This document shows, in pieces, positions 1 through 9,356 of a stretch of DNA of 64,000 nt. This DNA is from Curtobacterium sp. S6 (GTDB taxonomy: Bacteria > Actinomycetota > Actinomycetes > Actinomycetales > Micrococcaceae), in assembly GCF_000710345.2 (NCBI RefSeq), contig NZ_KL537414.1:82965-146964 (forward strand), given 5' to 3'. The notes beneath the pieces are model-generated. The model ran no database searches. It worked only from the letters and a program-made list of their open reading frames with translations, and had not been told where the DNA came from. The number at the start of each line of letters is the position of its first letter. Position 1 is the stretch's first letter. The position numbers were made by a program, and so were the translations under genes.

Positions 1-1056
1 GACGTCGTCGAGGACCTCGCGCGCGAGCGGGCCAAGTCTCTCTTCGGAGCCGAGCACGCCAACGTGCAGCCCCACTCGGGCGCGCAGGCCAATGCCGCCG
101 TGATGATGGCGCTCATGCAGCCCGGTGACACCCTGATGGGCCTGTCCCTGGCCCACGGCGGTCACCTGACGCACGGCATGAAGCTCAACGTCTCCGGCAA
201 GCTGTACAACATCGCCGCCTACGAGGTGGACCCCCAGACCGGGCGCCTGGACATGGACAAAGTCCGTCAGGTCGCCCTCGAGGCGAAGCCCAAGGTCATC
301 GTCGCCGGCTGGTCCGCGTACCCCCGCGAGCAGGATTTCAAGCGTTTCCGCGAGATCGCCGATGAGGTCGGCGCCTACCTCTGGGTGGACATGGCACACT
401 TCGCGGGCCTCGTCGCGGCCGGACTGCACGCCAATCCCGTTCCCCACGCCCACGTCGTCTCCTCGACCGTGCACAAGACGCTCGCGGGGCCGCGCTCCGG
501 CGTGATCCTCTGCGTCGAGGAGTTGAAGAAGAAGATCGACTCGGCGGTTTTCCCCGGCCAGCAGGGCGGACCGCTCATGCACGTGATCGCGGGTAAGGCC
601 GTGGCCTTCAAGATCGCCGCCAGCCCGGAGTTCAAGGAGCGCCAGCAGCGGACCGTCGAGGGCGCCCAGTTGCTCGCGGCGCGTCTGGCGGAACCCGACG
701 TGGCCGAGCACGGCATCTCGGTGCTCTCCGGCGGGACCGACGTCCACCTGGTGCTCGTGGACCTCCGCGAATCGGAGCTCGATGGCAAGCAGGCCGAGGA
801 CATCCTGCACGAGGCGGGCATCACGGTCAATCGCAACGCGGTACCCAACGACCCCCGCCCCCCGATGACCACCTCGGGCCTGCGCATCGGAACCCCCGCG
901 CTGGCCACGCGCGGATTCGGCCGGGAGGAGTTCACCGAGGTTGCCGACATCATCGCCACCGCCCTGAAGCCGGGGGCCGACGTCGCGGCCCTCCGTGCGC
1001 GCGTCGAGAAGCTCGCCGGCGAATTCCCGTTGTACGAAGGTCTCGAGCAGTGGTGA
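1..1056 (+). CDS. glyA: Serine hydroxymethyltransferase, 5'-truncated by window edge
   Basis: This is the C-terminal 351 residues of a cytosolic PLP enzyme that converts serine and tetrahydrofolate to glycine and 5,10-methylene-tetrahydrofolate. The frame is open from base 1, so the N-terminal part (roughly 70-90 residues of a ~420-residue family) lies outside. Visible motifs are [23 protein letters not shown] and [13 protein letters not shown], the last carrying the PLP-binding lysine. An in-frame ATG at base 64 is internal, because family-typical sequence ([12 protein letters not shown]) precedes it. folD follows 44 bases downstream on the same strand and uses the product, so the two are probably cotranscribed. 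Confidence 0.97.
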   Translation, partial: DVVEDLARERAKSLFGAEHANVQPHSGAQANAAVMMALMQPGDTLMGLSLAHGGHLTHGMKLNVSGKLYNIAAYEVDPQTGRLDMDKVRQVALEAKPKVIVAGWSAYPREQDFKRFREIADEVGAYLWVDMAHFAGLVAAGLHANPVPHAHVVSSTVHKTLAGPRSGVILCVEELKKKIDSAVFPGQQGGPLMHVIAGKAVAFKIAASPEFKERQQRTVEGAQLLAARLAEPDVAEHGISVLSGGTDVHLVLVDLRESELDGKQAEDILHEAGITVNRNAVPNDPRPPMTTSGLRIGTPALATRGFGREEFTEVADIIATALKPGADVAALRARVEKLAGEFPLYEGLEQW

Positions 1057-1100
1057 CGGAGCACCCTCACCAGCACCAGACCACCGAAGAAAAGGCCAAC

Positions 1101-1997
1101 ATGACAGAACAGGCACGGGCGCCGCGGCTCCTTGACGGTACGGCCACGGCGGCGGCCATCAAGACCGAACTTCGCGATCGCGTCGAGGCGCTGAAGAGCA
1201 AAGGCATCACCCCGGGACTCGGCACCGTCTTGGTTGGCGACGACCCCGGTTCGCGCTCCTACGTGGGCGGTAAGCACCGTGATTGCGCCGAAGTCGGCAT
1301 CGCCTCGATTCGCCGGGACCTTCCGGCCGACGTCACCCAGGAAGAGCTCGAACGAGTGGTTCGAGAGCTCAACGAGGATCCGGCCTGCACCGGGTATATC
1401 GTTCAGCTGCCGTTGCCCGAGCACCTCGACACCCATCGAATCCTCGAGCTCATCGATCCCCTCAAGGACGCCGACGGTTTGCACCCGACCAATCTCGGTA
1501 AGCTCGTCCTCAACGTGTACGGAGGCATGGACTCTCCGCTTCCGTGCACGCCGAATGGCATCATCGAGCTCATGCACCGGCACGGGATTAACCTGGTCGG
1601 CAAGGATGTCGTCGTTCTCGGGCGGGGCATCACGGTGGGGCGCCCGCTGAGTCTCCTGCTGGCCCGCCGGGACATCAATGCAACGGTCACCGTGGCTCAC
1701 ACCGGCACCAAGAACCTCGACGAGGTGTTGCGCCGCGCGGACGTCATCGTCGCCGCGATCGGCGTGCCGCACGCGGTGCGCCCCGAGCAGGTCTCCGAGG
1801 GGGCGATCCTCCTGGACGTGGGAGTTTCCCGGGTGCTCGATCCCGAATCCGGCAAGAAAAAGCTCACCGGGGACATCCACCCCGAGGCCGCGGCCAAGTC
1901 GGGATGGTACTCGCCGAACCCGGGCGGCGTCGGGCCCATGACCCGCGCGATGCTCCTGGTCAACGTGGTGGAGGCCGCCGAACGGTCCGCTTCCTGA
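1101..1997 (+). CDS. folD: Bifunctional methylenetetrahydrofolate dehydrogenase/cyclohydrolase
   Basis: FolD interconverts 5,10-methylene-THF and 10-formyl-THF in the cytosol with NADP. The 298-residue product has the family length. Motifs include [15 protein letters not shown] with the YxxxK catalytic lysine, [34 protein letters not shown], the Rossmann motif [13 protein letters not shown], and [10 protein letters not shown] near the C-terminus. The ATG at 1101 is preferred because AAAGG precedes it by a normal distance and family similarity begins just after it. An in-frame GTG at 1050 would overlap the glyA stop and add 17 unlike residues. It acts directly on the glyA product and is followed by a strong terminator. 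Confidence 0.95.
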   Translation: MTEQARAPRLLDGTATAAAIKTELRDRVEALKSKGITPGLGTVLVGDDPGSRSYVGGKHRDCAEVGIASIRRDLPADVTQEELERVVRELNEDPACTGYIVQLPLPEHLDTHRILELIDPLKDADGLHPTNLGKLVLNVYGGMDSPLPCTPNGIIELMHRHGINLVGKDVVVLGRGITVGRPLSLLLARRDINATVTVAHTGTKNLDEVLRRADVIVAAIGVPHAVRPEQVSEGAILLDVGVSRVLDPESGKKKLTGDIHPEAAAKSGWYSPNPGGVGPMTRAMLLVNVVEAAERSAS

Positions 1998-2023
1998 GGC
2001 AGTAACCGGCGAACACTCCGGTC

Positions 2024-2070
2024 GGCCCCCGGCATGGAATATTTCATTCCATGCCGGGGGCCTGCTTTGT
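2024..2070 (+). terminator. Intrinsic terminator after folD
   Basis: A perfect 17-bp inverted repeat (arms 2024-2040 and 2046-2062, loop of 5) is followed by a T-rich stretch (tgctttgtt). It closes the glyA-folD unit. Arms are GC-rich at the base and AT-rich near the loop. Confidence 0.9.
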
Positions 2071-2115
2071 TAAAAGGCGTGTGACTAGTTGAAACTAAAA
2101 ATTTGCAGGAAACGC

Positions 2116-2145
2116 TTGATTTGGGTTGCCGGACCGCTTCATAAT
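2116..2145 (+). promoter_or_regulatory. Candidate housekeeping promoter
   Basis: TTGATT (2116-2121) and CATAAT (2140-2145) are separated by 18 bases, close to the consensus for the main sigma factor. A transcript would start near 2152, at the beginning of the TATCGGAG/CTCCGATA dyad, and would run about 395 bases before the first start codon. Confidence 0.5.
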
Positions 2146-2496
2146 ATGGGTATCGGAGAGCTAACTCACGGATGGTGTAAATGCTCCGATAAACTTTCGG
2201 TCAATGGGGACGGGAGGGTCAGCGTGGCATTGTCGGTGCCGCAGTTTTAGAGGGAAATTGTGATGTCTCAGTAATCACGGGATTTATTGGTTGTTGCATG
2301 TACGTCAGGTGTGCCTAGTGCTAACGGTGGGGCCACTGAACGCCGTAGTACTGTACGGTCACATGATCCATTCAGGTTTACTGCGCGCGTCCTTCACAGC
2401 GAACGAATGTTTTAGTGACGTGCGAAATACGGGATTCGGTAACTGGAACGACCGAATAAGCTCATTCCACCACGTCAATGTCAGGTGATCGCCTAG

Positions 2497-2535
2497 TCCG
2501 GGAAGGGGAGGTAGCCCCTTCCCGGAACATTTATT
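2497..2535 (+). terminator. Terminator-like hairpin upstream of lipoprotein gene (possible attenuator)
   Basis: A perfect 12-bp GC-rich inverted repeat (2497-2508 and 2515-2526, loop of 6) is followed by acatttatt. It ends about 11 bases before the Shine-Dalgarno site of the gene at 2547. It could end a small RNA from the promoter at 2116 or act as an attenuator; the T tract is imperfect. Confidence 0.5.
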
Positions 2536-2546
2536 CGAGGTAAACC

Positions 2547-3395
2547 ATGAGAAAAGGACTTTTAATTTCCGGGGTCCTCTTGGGCTCGATGGTGCTGAGT
2601 GGTTGTTCCGCTGCCGGAACGTCGCGCGATATGCAGGCCCACGCAAGGCTCGATGAATCCCGAAATCTCATCGTGTATCCCCTCGACGAATACCGCGTCA
2701 GTGACGACCAGATCCGGACCATGGAGCTGGCGCGCATTCGCATCGTCGAAGGCTGCCTGCGTGATCATGGCATCCCGGTGAAACCCGTGGAAGGGCGTCG
2801 AGACGGACTCGACTGGGGGAGCCGTAATTACGGGTTGTGGAATGAAACGGCCGCTCGACGAGAAGCGCAACTCATGGCGTCGGTCGGTCAGAACCACGAG
2901 GACCGGGGAACCTTCTACGACGCCGCGACGGGGGATGTGCGAGCGCAATGCCTGGAGGAGCGCAAGGACCAGGTCCAACGGGTGTCCTTCGTCGAGGGGG
3001 ACCAGAATTACGGGCTCGCCGACAAACTGAGCCTCGAGGTCAACGACAAGGCCAAGAACACCCCGGAATGGCGCAACGCCGTGGCGGACTGGGAAAGCTG
3101 CCTGAAGGACAACGGCCTGACACCCGTGCGCGAACAATGGATCACCCAGGAATCTCTGAACGCCTCGAGTAAGGACCTCTCGGATCCCGGCAATGCCGAG
3201 GAGCTGACGCGTGTCTCTCTCCTGGAGGCGAAATGCTCCCAAAGCACCGGGATGGCGCAGAAGTTGGCCGATATCGAGGCTTCCTTCCAGATTCCTCTGA
3301 TCGAGGAGCACCAGGCCGAGCTGAACGAGGTGAAAAATCTGATCCAAGCCAAGGTGCAGGGCGCCCAGTCGTTCCTGCAAGGTGCGGAATCATGA
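2547..3395 (+). CDS. Predicted lipoprotein of unknown function, first gene of MacB-type operon
   Basis: The product has 282 residues. It begins with a short basic n-region, a hydrophobic stretch and the lipobox LSGC (Cys20), so it should be lipidated and anchored on the outer face of the membrane. The rest is hydrophilic with several cysteines and no family that I recognise. The start is supported by CGAGG six bases upstream. The stop overlaps the next ATG (ATGA), and the next two genes encode an adaptor and an ABC exporter, so it is probably an accessory or sensing subunit of that exporter; this is inferred from position only. Codon 6 is TTA, which is rare in DNA of this composition, and AGA is also used near the start. 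Confidence 0.8.
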   Translation: MRKGLLISGVLLGSMVLSGCSAAGTSRDMQAHARLDESRNLIVYPLDEYRVSDDQIRTMELARIRIVEGCLRDHGIPVKPVEGRRDGLDWGSRNYGLWNETAARREAQLMASVGQNHEDRGTFYDAATGDVRAQCLEERKDQVQRVSFVEGDQNYGLADKLSLEVNDKAKNTPEWRNAVADWESCLKDNGLTPVREQWITQESLNASSKDLSDPGNAEELTRVSLLEAKCSQSTGMAQKLADIEASFQIPLIEEHQAELNEVKNLIQAKVQGAQSFLQGAES

Positions 3396-4591
3396 CCTCG
3401 GAGACCGCCTCGAACCGGCCAGAAGTACCCGACGGCGGTGGGGACTACGAGCTGGTCGACGCCTCACCCCGAGATAGTCGGGGCCGGGGCGCACATCGAA
3501 GCCGACGCCGGCCCTGGGTCACGGCCCTGGTGAGTCTCGCCTCCGTGGCAAGCGTGCTGGCCGCGTTCGGGTTGGGAATCGCCTATCAGTCTCGGGGCCC
3601 TTCGTCCGTGGACCAGATGAATGCCGTGGTGCCTGTTTGGGCGTCAGTGGAGCAACGCCTGGTCACGGAGGGGATCGAGGCGGCCGGCACGGTCCAGGAG
3701 GGAACGACCGTCGAGATTAAGCCTCTCCGTGGGGGAATCCTGACGCGTCAGACCATAGCGCCAGGTCAAGAAGTCTCCGCGGGGGATCTCCTGGGCATGG
3801 TCAATGGTGAGCCGGTTTACGGTCTGGACGGGCCGCTTCCCCTGTATCGAGACTTGGCGGTGGACGACTCGGGCGACGACGTGCTGGCCCTTCAGCGGTC
3901 CCTGACCCAAGCGGGATACCGCGTCGCCCCGACGGGAACCGTCACCCGGTCGATGCTCGCGGCCGTGGAAAACCTTTATCGTAGCGACCGGCTCCGCGTT
4001 CCCGAGGGAGGCATCTCGTCTATTCCGCACGAGACCTTCGTGTCCCTTCCAGGAGGAACCCGCACCGTCGTAGCCGTCGCCGATGTGGCATCCGAGATAG
4101 GCCCCGGAGAACCCTTGGTGACCCTGCGAACCGCCCCTCCCCACGTGAGTTTCCGGCTTCCCGCCGAACTCCGAGGCCAAATAGCGGAGGGGACGGCCGT
4201 TGAGGTCCACACTAGCCTGGGCCAAAGCTCCGGGTCCGTCCGGAGCATCGGCCCGTTTGATCCCGGCCAGGATGCCGCGGGCGGAGGCTACGACGTGGAG
4301 GTCTCGGTCGCCGACGCCCACGTCCTGGTCCCGGGGCAGTCCGTCAGCATTCACGGCGCTGGGGACCGACGAGAAACCCTCGCCGTACCACTGACGGCCC
4401 TGCGGCAGGAGAGCGGAAAGACCTTCGTGGAGGTGGAAGATGCCGCGGGAGCGAGTACGACCGATAGCACGGGCGATCTCTCCTCCGAGGCTCCGACCAG
4501 GCGGGTCGATGTGCAGGTATTGCGTCGAGGCCAGGGCTACGCGGCGGTGGTCGGGAACCTCACGGTGGGCCAGAGAATTCGGGTGCAGTGA
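3392..4591 (+). CDS. Membrane-fusion-type adaptor with peptidoglycan-binding-like domain
   Basis: The 399-residue protein has a cytoplasmic N-terminus, one transmembrane helix (about 42-65), and an extracytoplasmic part with barrel-sandwich-like halves around 100-142 (IAPGQEVSAGDLL, VNGEPVYGL). A putative peptidoglycan_binding_1-like segment lies at about 153-198 (SGDDVLALQRSLTQAGY), followed by beta-rich sequence ending in VGQRIRVQ. This architecture is known in actinobacterial efflux adaptors that pair with MacB-type transporters. The ATG at 3392 overlaps the upstream stop by four bases and its own stop overlaps the next start, so all three genes should be translationally coupled. ATA codons occur in TIAP, SEIG and GQIA. 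Confidence 0.8.
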   Translation: MTSETASNRPEVPDGGGDYELVDASPRDSRGRGAHRSRRRPWVTALVSLASVASVLAAFGLGIAYQSRGPSSVDQMNAVVPVWASVEQRLVTEGIEAAGTVQEGTTVEIKPLRGGILTRQTIAPGQEVSAGDLLGMVNGEPVYGLDGPLPLYRDLAVDDSGDDVLALQRSLTQAGYRVAPTGTVTRSMLAAVENLYRSDRLRVPEGGISSIPHETFVSLPGGTRTVVAVADVASEIGPGEPLVTLRTAPPHVSFRLPAELRGQIAEGTAVEVHTSLGQSSGSVRSIGPFDPGQDAAGGGYDVEVSVADAHVLVPGQSVSIHGAGDRRETLAVPLTALRQESGKTFVEVEDAAGASTTDSTGDLSSEAPTRRVDVQVLRRGQGYAAVVGNLTVGQRIRVQ

Positions 4592-6645
4592 TGAGGCTTT
4601 TTCGACGCCGCCGGCAATACCTTCCCGAACCACCGGAATCCTCGGATCCGCTGATTCGGCTGACGGGAGTGAGCCGGATCTTTGAGGGAGCTGATTCGCC
4701 GGTACTCGACGAGGTCGACCTGTCGATATCCGCCGGAGAATTCGTGGCGATTGTGGGCCCCTCAGGGGCAGGAAAGAGCACCCTCCTGAACATTCTGGCC
4801 CTGCTGGATCGGCCGAGCAGGGGGACTTACGTCCTGTCGGGACGCGACGTGTCCACCTGCGGTGCCTCGGTCCGCAACGCCTTGCGGGCGCGCATGTTCG
4901 GGTTGATCTTTCAGTCGTCCAACATGTTGATGGACGAGTCATCGTTGACGAACGCGATGATGGGCTTGAGGGTCCGTCACGTTCCTCGGCGAGCACGCCG
5001 GGACCGCGCCGCCGAGACCCTGCGGGGCCTGGGGCTGGGCCACCGGTTGGGAACGCGCACCAAATTACTGTCCGGCGGGGAACGGCAACGTTGTGCCATA
5101 GCTCGGGCGGTGGCCACGGATCCGCCGGTGGTCCTCGCGGACGAACCCACGGGAAATCTCGACGAAGAAAATACCGCCCGCGTCATGGAGATACTTCGTG
5201 ACCTCCATGCGCGGGGTAAAACCGTCGTGGTCATCACGCACGATCCCGAGGTCGCGGCGTCCGCCGAACGGCGGATTCTTCTCCGCGGGGGCCGGATCGC
5301 GGAGGACACCGGGAGACTCGGTGTACGGGGCTTGACTCGGCCCCGCCCCTCGCCACGGCAAGCGGCCGATGGAGGGTCCGCATCCGTGGCGACCGGCACC
5401 GACTTGCCCCGCGGAGCCGCCGGGACGGGGCTGCGGGACGATCTCGCGGAGGCCTTCGGGGCGCTGTTGGCCAGGCCCCTCCGCGCGGTGGTGGTCGTGT
5501 TGTCGTTCATGCTCGGCGTGGGCGGGCTCACGAGTTCGATCGGCCTCAGCGAAACGGCCGGGCATCAGGTTCAGTCCAGAATCGTCCACGGAGAAAGCAC
5601 CCAACTCACGGCGTCCTACCGCGATGCGCGACCGCTCTTGGAGCGCGAACGCACCGGCTCCTTGACCCCGGCGGATCAGGCGGAGCGCGCCCTCGGGTCG
5701 TTGCGCTACGTGAAGAGCGTGGGTTACCTAGCGCAAGCGGCCCCGTCCGACGTGCGGGTGAGCAGGTTCTCGCCCTGGGACGCGGAAGGGGAGGCTCAAT
5801 CCACGAGCGTCGCGACGTTGTCCCTAGCCAGGGCGCGGCAGGCGAAGGTTCGCTTCTACCCGGACGCAGCCGCGAACGTGCTACGCCAAATGGATGCGGG
5901 GGAGGCCCAACACGAAGCGATCCTCTCGCGCAGCGCGGCGCAGAGCCTGGGCATGTACAGCGGAGATTTTCAGCAACAACCCCACGGGTATCACGTGTGG
6001 GTCGACGGGCGGCGACTCGACGTCGTCGGAATGTACGATCCCGGTGATGGCCTGCCGCTCATGCGAAATAGCATTCTGGTCGCCCCAGAGGTCACGCATC
6101 AGTTGCAAGCGGCGGTCGTCGAATTCACCGTTGACGTGGAACCGGGGTTCGCGCGGGCCGTCCACACCGCGATTCCTCTGGCCCTCGACCCGGCGAACCC
6201 CGGCGGTATCTCCGTGACGGTGGCATCCGACCTCGGGGCGCTCCGCAGGGGTGTCGCCGGAGACCTGGGTCTGTTCGTCGCGGTTCTCTCGGGGGTCCTT
6301 CTAGTCCTCGCGGGCCTGTCCACCGGAACGTCCATGTATTTGTCGGTGCAATCGCGGTCTTCCGAGATCGCCCTTCGGCGGGCCATCGGGGCGACCCGAG
6401 GGTCCATCGCACGAATATTCATGACCGAAGGGCTCCTGATGGGGTTGGTCGGTGGAGCCTGGGGCGCGCTCGGTGGCATGACGGCCACGGTGGTCATCGC
6501 GACGAGTCAAGAATGGGAGGCCATTCTCCACCCCTGGCTCCCCGTGCTGGGGCTGGTCGTCGGCAGCGTGGTCGGGCTGGCAAGTTCGGCGTATCCGGCG
6601 TGGGTCGCGAGCAGGCAAGATCCGGCCGGAGCGATGCGGGCATAG
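4591..6645 (+). CDS. MacB-type ABC exporter, fused ATPase and FtsX-like permease
   Basis: This 684-residue inner-membrane protein has an N-terminal ATPase domain (Walker [10 protein letters not shown] at 56-64, signature LSGGERQR, Walker [13 protein letters not shown]). A linker is followed by a permease with a first TM helix near [13 protein letters not shown], a large extracytoplasmic domain, and a C-terminal FtsX-like region with three TM segments ([15 protein letters not shown] between the first two). MacB proteins power export or mechanotransmission with a partner adaptor, here the gene immediately upstream. The ATG at 4591 overlaps the upstream stop (TGATG); a GTG at 4588 is the alternative. 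A TTA codon lies at 5065-5067 and several ATA codons are present. The substrate (peptide, macrolide or other) is not shown by sequence. Confidence 0.9.
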   Translation: MRLFRRRRQYLPEPPESSDPLIRLTGVSRIFEGADSPVLDEVDLSISAGEFVAIVGPSGAGKSTLLNILALLDRPSRGTYVLSGRDVSTCGASVRNALRARMFGLIFQSSNMLMDESSLTNAMMGLRVRHVPRRARRDRAAETLRGLGLGHRLGTRTKLLSGGERQRCAIARAVATDPPVVLADEPTGNLDEENTARVMEILRDLHARGKTVVVITHDPEVAASAERRILLRGGRIAEDTGRLGVRGLTRPRPSPRQAADGGSASVATGTDLPRGAAGTGLRDDLAEAFGALLARPLRAVVVVLSFMLGVGGLTSSIGLSETAGHQVQSRIVHGESTQLTASYRDARPLLERERTGSLTPADQAERALGSLRYVKSVGYLAQAAPSDVRVSRFSPWDAEGEAQSTSVATLSLARARQAKVRFYPDAAANVLRQMDAGEAQHEAILSRSAAQSLGMYSGDFQQQPHGYHVWVDGRRLDVVGMYDPGDGLPLMRNSILVAPEVTHQLQAAVVEFTVDVEPGFARAVHTAIPLALDPANPGGISVTVASDLGALRRGVAGDLGLFVAVLSGVLLVLAGLSTGTSMYLSVQSRSSEIALRRAIGATRGSIARIFMTEGLLMGLVGGAWGALGGMTATVVIATSQEWEAILHPWLPVLGLVVGSVVGLASSAYPAWVASRQDPAGAMRA

Positions 6646-6738
6646 GGCGCACCCGGGACCGGCCGAGGCGCCCGGGCGCCGGGCCGCAGCCGATAGCCGA
6701 GCGACGGGGTAACGAAAGCCCGGGTCGCTCGCCCCTTG

Positions 6739-6744
6739 TACAAT
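6739..6744 (+). promoter_or_regulatory. -10-like TACAAT, leaderless start of the 6752 gene
   Basis: TACAAT is followed by seven bases and then the ATG at 6752, so the transcript would begin at or near the start codon. No clear -35 and no Shine-Dalgarno site are present. The ATG at 6743 overlaps this hexamer and is therefore unlikely to be the start. Confidence 0.45.
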
Positions 6745-6751
6745 GGCAAAT

Positions 6752-7288
6752 ATGCAACCCATCGGAAGTTCAGACCCTCGCGCGGGCGCCGCATCACCGT
6801 CAACCTCGACCAGCGGACGGGCCTTTTGGGCCACCGTCATCGGCATGGCCGTGATGGTTCTGATCTTCGTCTTCGCCGTGATTCAGGCGGCCAACGAACA
6901 GTCCGTTCTCGGATGGATTCTCGCGGCCATTGCCTTTGGCTGGCTTGCCCTGGCCGTCTACGCGCTGTTCCTGGTGCGGGGGACCCTGCGCTTCGGCAAA
7001 TCCGCCGTCCGTAAATTGCAGAGCGATCTCGCCGAGGCCCAGTTGAAGGCGCCATCGGCCGGAACCTCGGCGGCCTCCCGGCAGGACGAGATGCGGGATC
7101 AAAAGCTCGCGCATTCTTTCCAAATTGTCCTGGTGCAGAACAAGGTCCTCAAGGAAGAGCTCGCCAAGGGCGAGAAGGCGGATCCCGAGGTCGTGGATCG
7201 CGCCATCGACACCATCAACTTCACCGCCAAGAATGGCATGGGCATGGTCCGTTCCGACCAGACCGTCGACGGCACCGTCGTCGACTAG
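6752..7288 (+). CDS. Two-TM membrane protein of unknown function
   Basis: The 178-residue product has a Ser/Thr/Ala-rich N-terminus, two adjacent hydrophobic helices (FWATVIGMAVMVLIFVFAV and LGWILAAIAFGWLALAVYA), and a charged C-terminal half that looks partly coiled-coil (KVLKEELAKGEK). I recognise no family. The start at 6752 is chosen because a -10-like TACAAT lies seven bases upstream and no Shine-Dalgarno site exists; the ATG at 6743 is three codons earlier. It stands alone between the exporter operon and exonuclease III, and its role is unknown. Confidence 0.65.
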   Translation: MQPIGSSDPRAGAASPSTSTSGRAFWATVIGMAVMVLIFVFAVIQAANEQSVLGWILAAIAFGWLALAVYALFLVRGTLRFGKSAVRKLQSDLAEAQLKAPSAGTSAASRQDEMRDQKLAHSFQIVLVQNKVLKEELAKGEKADPEVVDRAIDTINFTAKNGMGMVRSDQTVDGTVVD

Positions 7289-7376
7289 CCCCCCGGTCGT
7301 CGTCCGGTAGGGTACGTGAGCGTACCGCCGGCGACGGCGGCAACCCCATCACAGCTTCAGGAAGGCGTGCACATCC

Positions 7377-8246
7377 ATGGCAGCAAGCACTCGTGACGCG
7401 AACAGCCTCCGCATCGCGACCGTGAACGTCAACGGCATCCGGGCGGCCTTCAACCCCAAGAAAAAGCAGACCATGGGGGACTGGCTCGAGGGCCGCGACC
7501 TGGACATCCTGTGCCTCCAGGAGGTGCGTGCGCCGGACAAGAAGCTCCGCGAGCTCCTGAACGAGGACGACTGGCACATCCTTCACGCCGAGGCAGAAGC
7601 CAAGGGCCGCGCCGGGGTGGCGATCGCAACCCGACGAGACTCCGAGGATCGGCCCTCCAGGCTCTCCGGCCAGCCGGTGGCAACCCGAGAGAACATCGGG
7701 GAAGACTACTTCGCCACGTCGGGTCGCTGGGTCGAGGCCGACTACGAGTTGCCCAACGGCCAGACGCTGACCGTGGTGTCCGCCTACGTGCATTCGGGCG
7801 AGGTCGGAACCGAACGCCAGGACGACAAGTACCGCTTCCTCGAGGTGATGCTCCGGCGCCTGCCCGAATTGGCCGAACACTCCGATCACGCCCTGATCGT
7901 CGGCGACCTCAACGTCGGTCACACCGAACTGGACATCAAGAACTGGAAGGGCAACGTCAAGAACGCCGGGTTCCTGCCGGAAGAGCGCGCCTATTTTGAT
8001 CGTTTCTTCGGCGACCTGGGGTATCGGGACGTCGCCCGCGGGCTGGCCGGCGAGGTCCCGGGACCGTACACCTGGTGGTCGTACCGCGGCCAGGCCTTCG
8101 ACAACGACGCCGGGTGGCGCATCGACTACCACATGGCGACCCCCGCGCTCGCGGATGCGGCGGTCGACGCCGTCGTGGACCGCGCGCCCAGCTACGACAC
8201 CCGATTCTCCGACCACGCACCGCTCGTGGTCGACTACCAGTTTTAA
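7377..8246 (+). CDS. xthA: Exodeoxyribonuclease III / AP endonuclease
   Basis: This 289-residue cytosolic enzyme of the endonuclease/exonuclease/phosphatase fold cleaves abasic sites and removes 3' blocks in base-excision repair. Motifs in order: [23 protein letters not shown] (metal-binding Glu), [26 protein letters not shown] (Asp/Asn pair), [19 protein letters not shown] and [10 protein letters not shown] (catalytic Asp-His). These are typical of the Xth family rather than of sphingomyelinase-type relatives. AGGAAGG lies 11 bases before the ATG. trpS follows on the same strand after about 60 bases. Confidence 0.93.
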   Translation: MAASTRDANSLRIATVNVNGIRAAFNPKKKQTMGDWLEGRDLDILCLQEVRAPDKKLRELLNEDDWHILHAEAEAKGRAGVAIATRRDSEDRPSRLSGQPVATRENIGEDYFATSGRWVEADYELPNGQTLTVVSAYVHSGEVGTERQDDKYRFLEVMLRRLPELAEHSDHALIVGDLNVGHTELDIKNWKGNVKNAGFLPEERAYFDRFFGDLGYRDVARGLAGEVPGPYTWWSYRGQAFDNDAGWRIDYHMATPALADAAVDAVVDRAPSYDTRFSDHAPLVVDYQF

Positions 8247-8305
8247 GGCGGCCGCCGGCGCCCGAGAACGGGCGGCCGGCGACCATGGGAAGAGAAAAGA
8301 TCACC

Positions 8306-9343
8306 ATGACCGAACGCAGCATTCCGAACGCATCCACGACGGCGCCCCGGGTCTTTTCCGGCGCTCAGCCCTCCGCCGACTCTCTTCACCTCGGCAACTA
8401 CCTGGGCGCGGTGCGCAACTGGGTCGAGATGCAGTCGGATCACGAGTGCATCTACTTCATCCCGGACCTGCACGCCATCACGGTTCCTCAGGACCCGGCC
8501 CAGCTCGCGGAGCGGACCCGCAAGACCGCCGCGCAGTACATCGCCGCCGGAATCGACCCCACGACCACGCCCTTCTTCGTGCAGTCCCATGTGCCGGAGC
8601 ACTCGCAACTCGCGTGGTTGCTCACGTGCATCACGGGCGACGGCGAAGCGCGCCGCATGACCCAGTTCAAGGACAAGTCGGCCAAGCAGGGGGCGGAGAA
8701 CACGTCGGCGGGGCTGTACGCCTACCCCATGCTGATGGCCGCCGACATCCTCCTCTACCAGACCGACCAGGTTCCGGTAGGGGAGGACCAACGCCAGCAT
8801 CTCGAGCTGACGCGTAACCTGGCACAGCGTTTCAACCAGCGATTCGGGGAGACCTTTGTGGTCCCCGAGGCCAAAATCATGACCTCCACCGCCAAGATCT
8901 ACGACCTGCAGAATCCCACCGCCAAGATGTCAAAGTCGGGCCCCTCGGACAACGGGGCGATCTGGCTGCTTGACGAGCCCAAGAAGATGGCCAAGAAGAT
9001 CAAGTCCGCCGTGACGGACGACGGCTCTGAGATCCGCTTCGACCGCGAGGCCAAGCCGGGGGTCTCGAACCTGCTGTCGATCTATTCTTCCCTGACGGGG
9101 CGCGCGGTCGAGGACATCGTCGCCGAGTACGAGGGCAAGATGTACGGCCACCTCAAGGTCGGACTCGCCGACGTCGTCGTCGAGACCCTCGGGCCGATCC
9201 GTGAGCGCACGCTCGAGATCATGGACGATCCCGCCGAGCTGGACCGTCTGATGGCCATCGGTGCGGCCAAGGCCCGGGAGATCGCTATCCCGACCGTGGC
9301 CTCGGCCTACGAGCACATGGGCTTCCTAGCCCCCAAGGCTTAG
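8306..9343 (+). CDS. trpS: Tryptophanyl-tRNA synthetase
   Basis: A class Ic aminoacyl-tRNA synthetase of 345 residues, charging tRNA-Trp in the cytosol. The HIGH-type motif appears as HLGN (28-31, in [13 protein letters not shown]) and the KMSKS loop as [19 protein letters not shown]. Length fits bacterial TrpRS. The ATG at 8306 is preferred for its length match; an in-frame ATG at 8285 would add seven residues. The frame stays open further upstream, but that sequence is unlike the family. A 2H phosphoesterase gene follows after 13 bases. Confidence 0.95.
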   Translation: MTERSIPNASTTAPRVFSGAQPSADSLHLGNYLGAVRNWVEMQSDHECIYFIPDLHAITVPQDPAQLAERTRKTAAQYIAAGIDPTTTPFFVQSHVPEHSQLAWLLTCITGDGEARRMTQFKDKSAKQGAENTSAGLYAYPMLMAADILLYQTDQVPVGEDQRQHLELTRNLAQRFNQRFGETFVVPEAKIMTSTAKIYDLQNPTAKMSKSGPSDNGAIWLLDEPKKMAKKIKSAVTDDGSEIRFDREAKPGVSNLLSIYSSLTGRAVEDIVAEYEGKMYGHLKVGLADVVVETLGPIRERTLEIMDDPAELDRLMAIGAAKAREIAIPTVASAYEHMGFLAPKA

Positions 9344-9356
9344 CGTCACGGCCATC

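Larger units (their letters stand above)
2071..2546 (+). other. 476-bp non-coding, AT-richer leader region
   Basis: No convincing gene lies here; the longest frame on the plus strand (2291-2488) has no Shine-Dalgarno site and no recognisable product. The stretch is visibly richer in A and T than its neighbours. It holds a candidate promoter (2116-2145), an 8-bp inverted repeat TATCGGAG/CTCCGATA (2151-2158 and 2184-2191), a 7-bp inverted repeat ATTCGGT/ACCGAAT (2434-2440 and 2451-2457), and a 12-bp hairpin just before the next gene. It reads as the long 5' leader, or the leader plus a small RNA, of the lipoprotein-adaptor-exporter operon. I could not match it to a known riboswitch. Confidence 0.6.

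Noticed and set aside
375-1880. 501-codon open frame on the minus strand over glyA and folD
   Set aside because: It is the mirror of two clear plus-strand enzymes; the predicted protein is low-complexity and lacks a ribosome-binding site. High GC suppresses stops in this frame.
2151-2260. Possible ydaO/c-di-AMP-type or other known riboswitch
   Set aside because: Only an 8-bp outer dyad is present; the conserved internal blocks of the classes I know were not found.
2291-2488. 65-codon open frame in the leader region
   Set aside because: No ribosome-binding site, no hydrophobic or domain pattern, and codon usage unlike the rest of the window.
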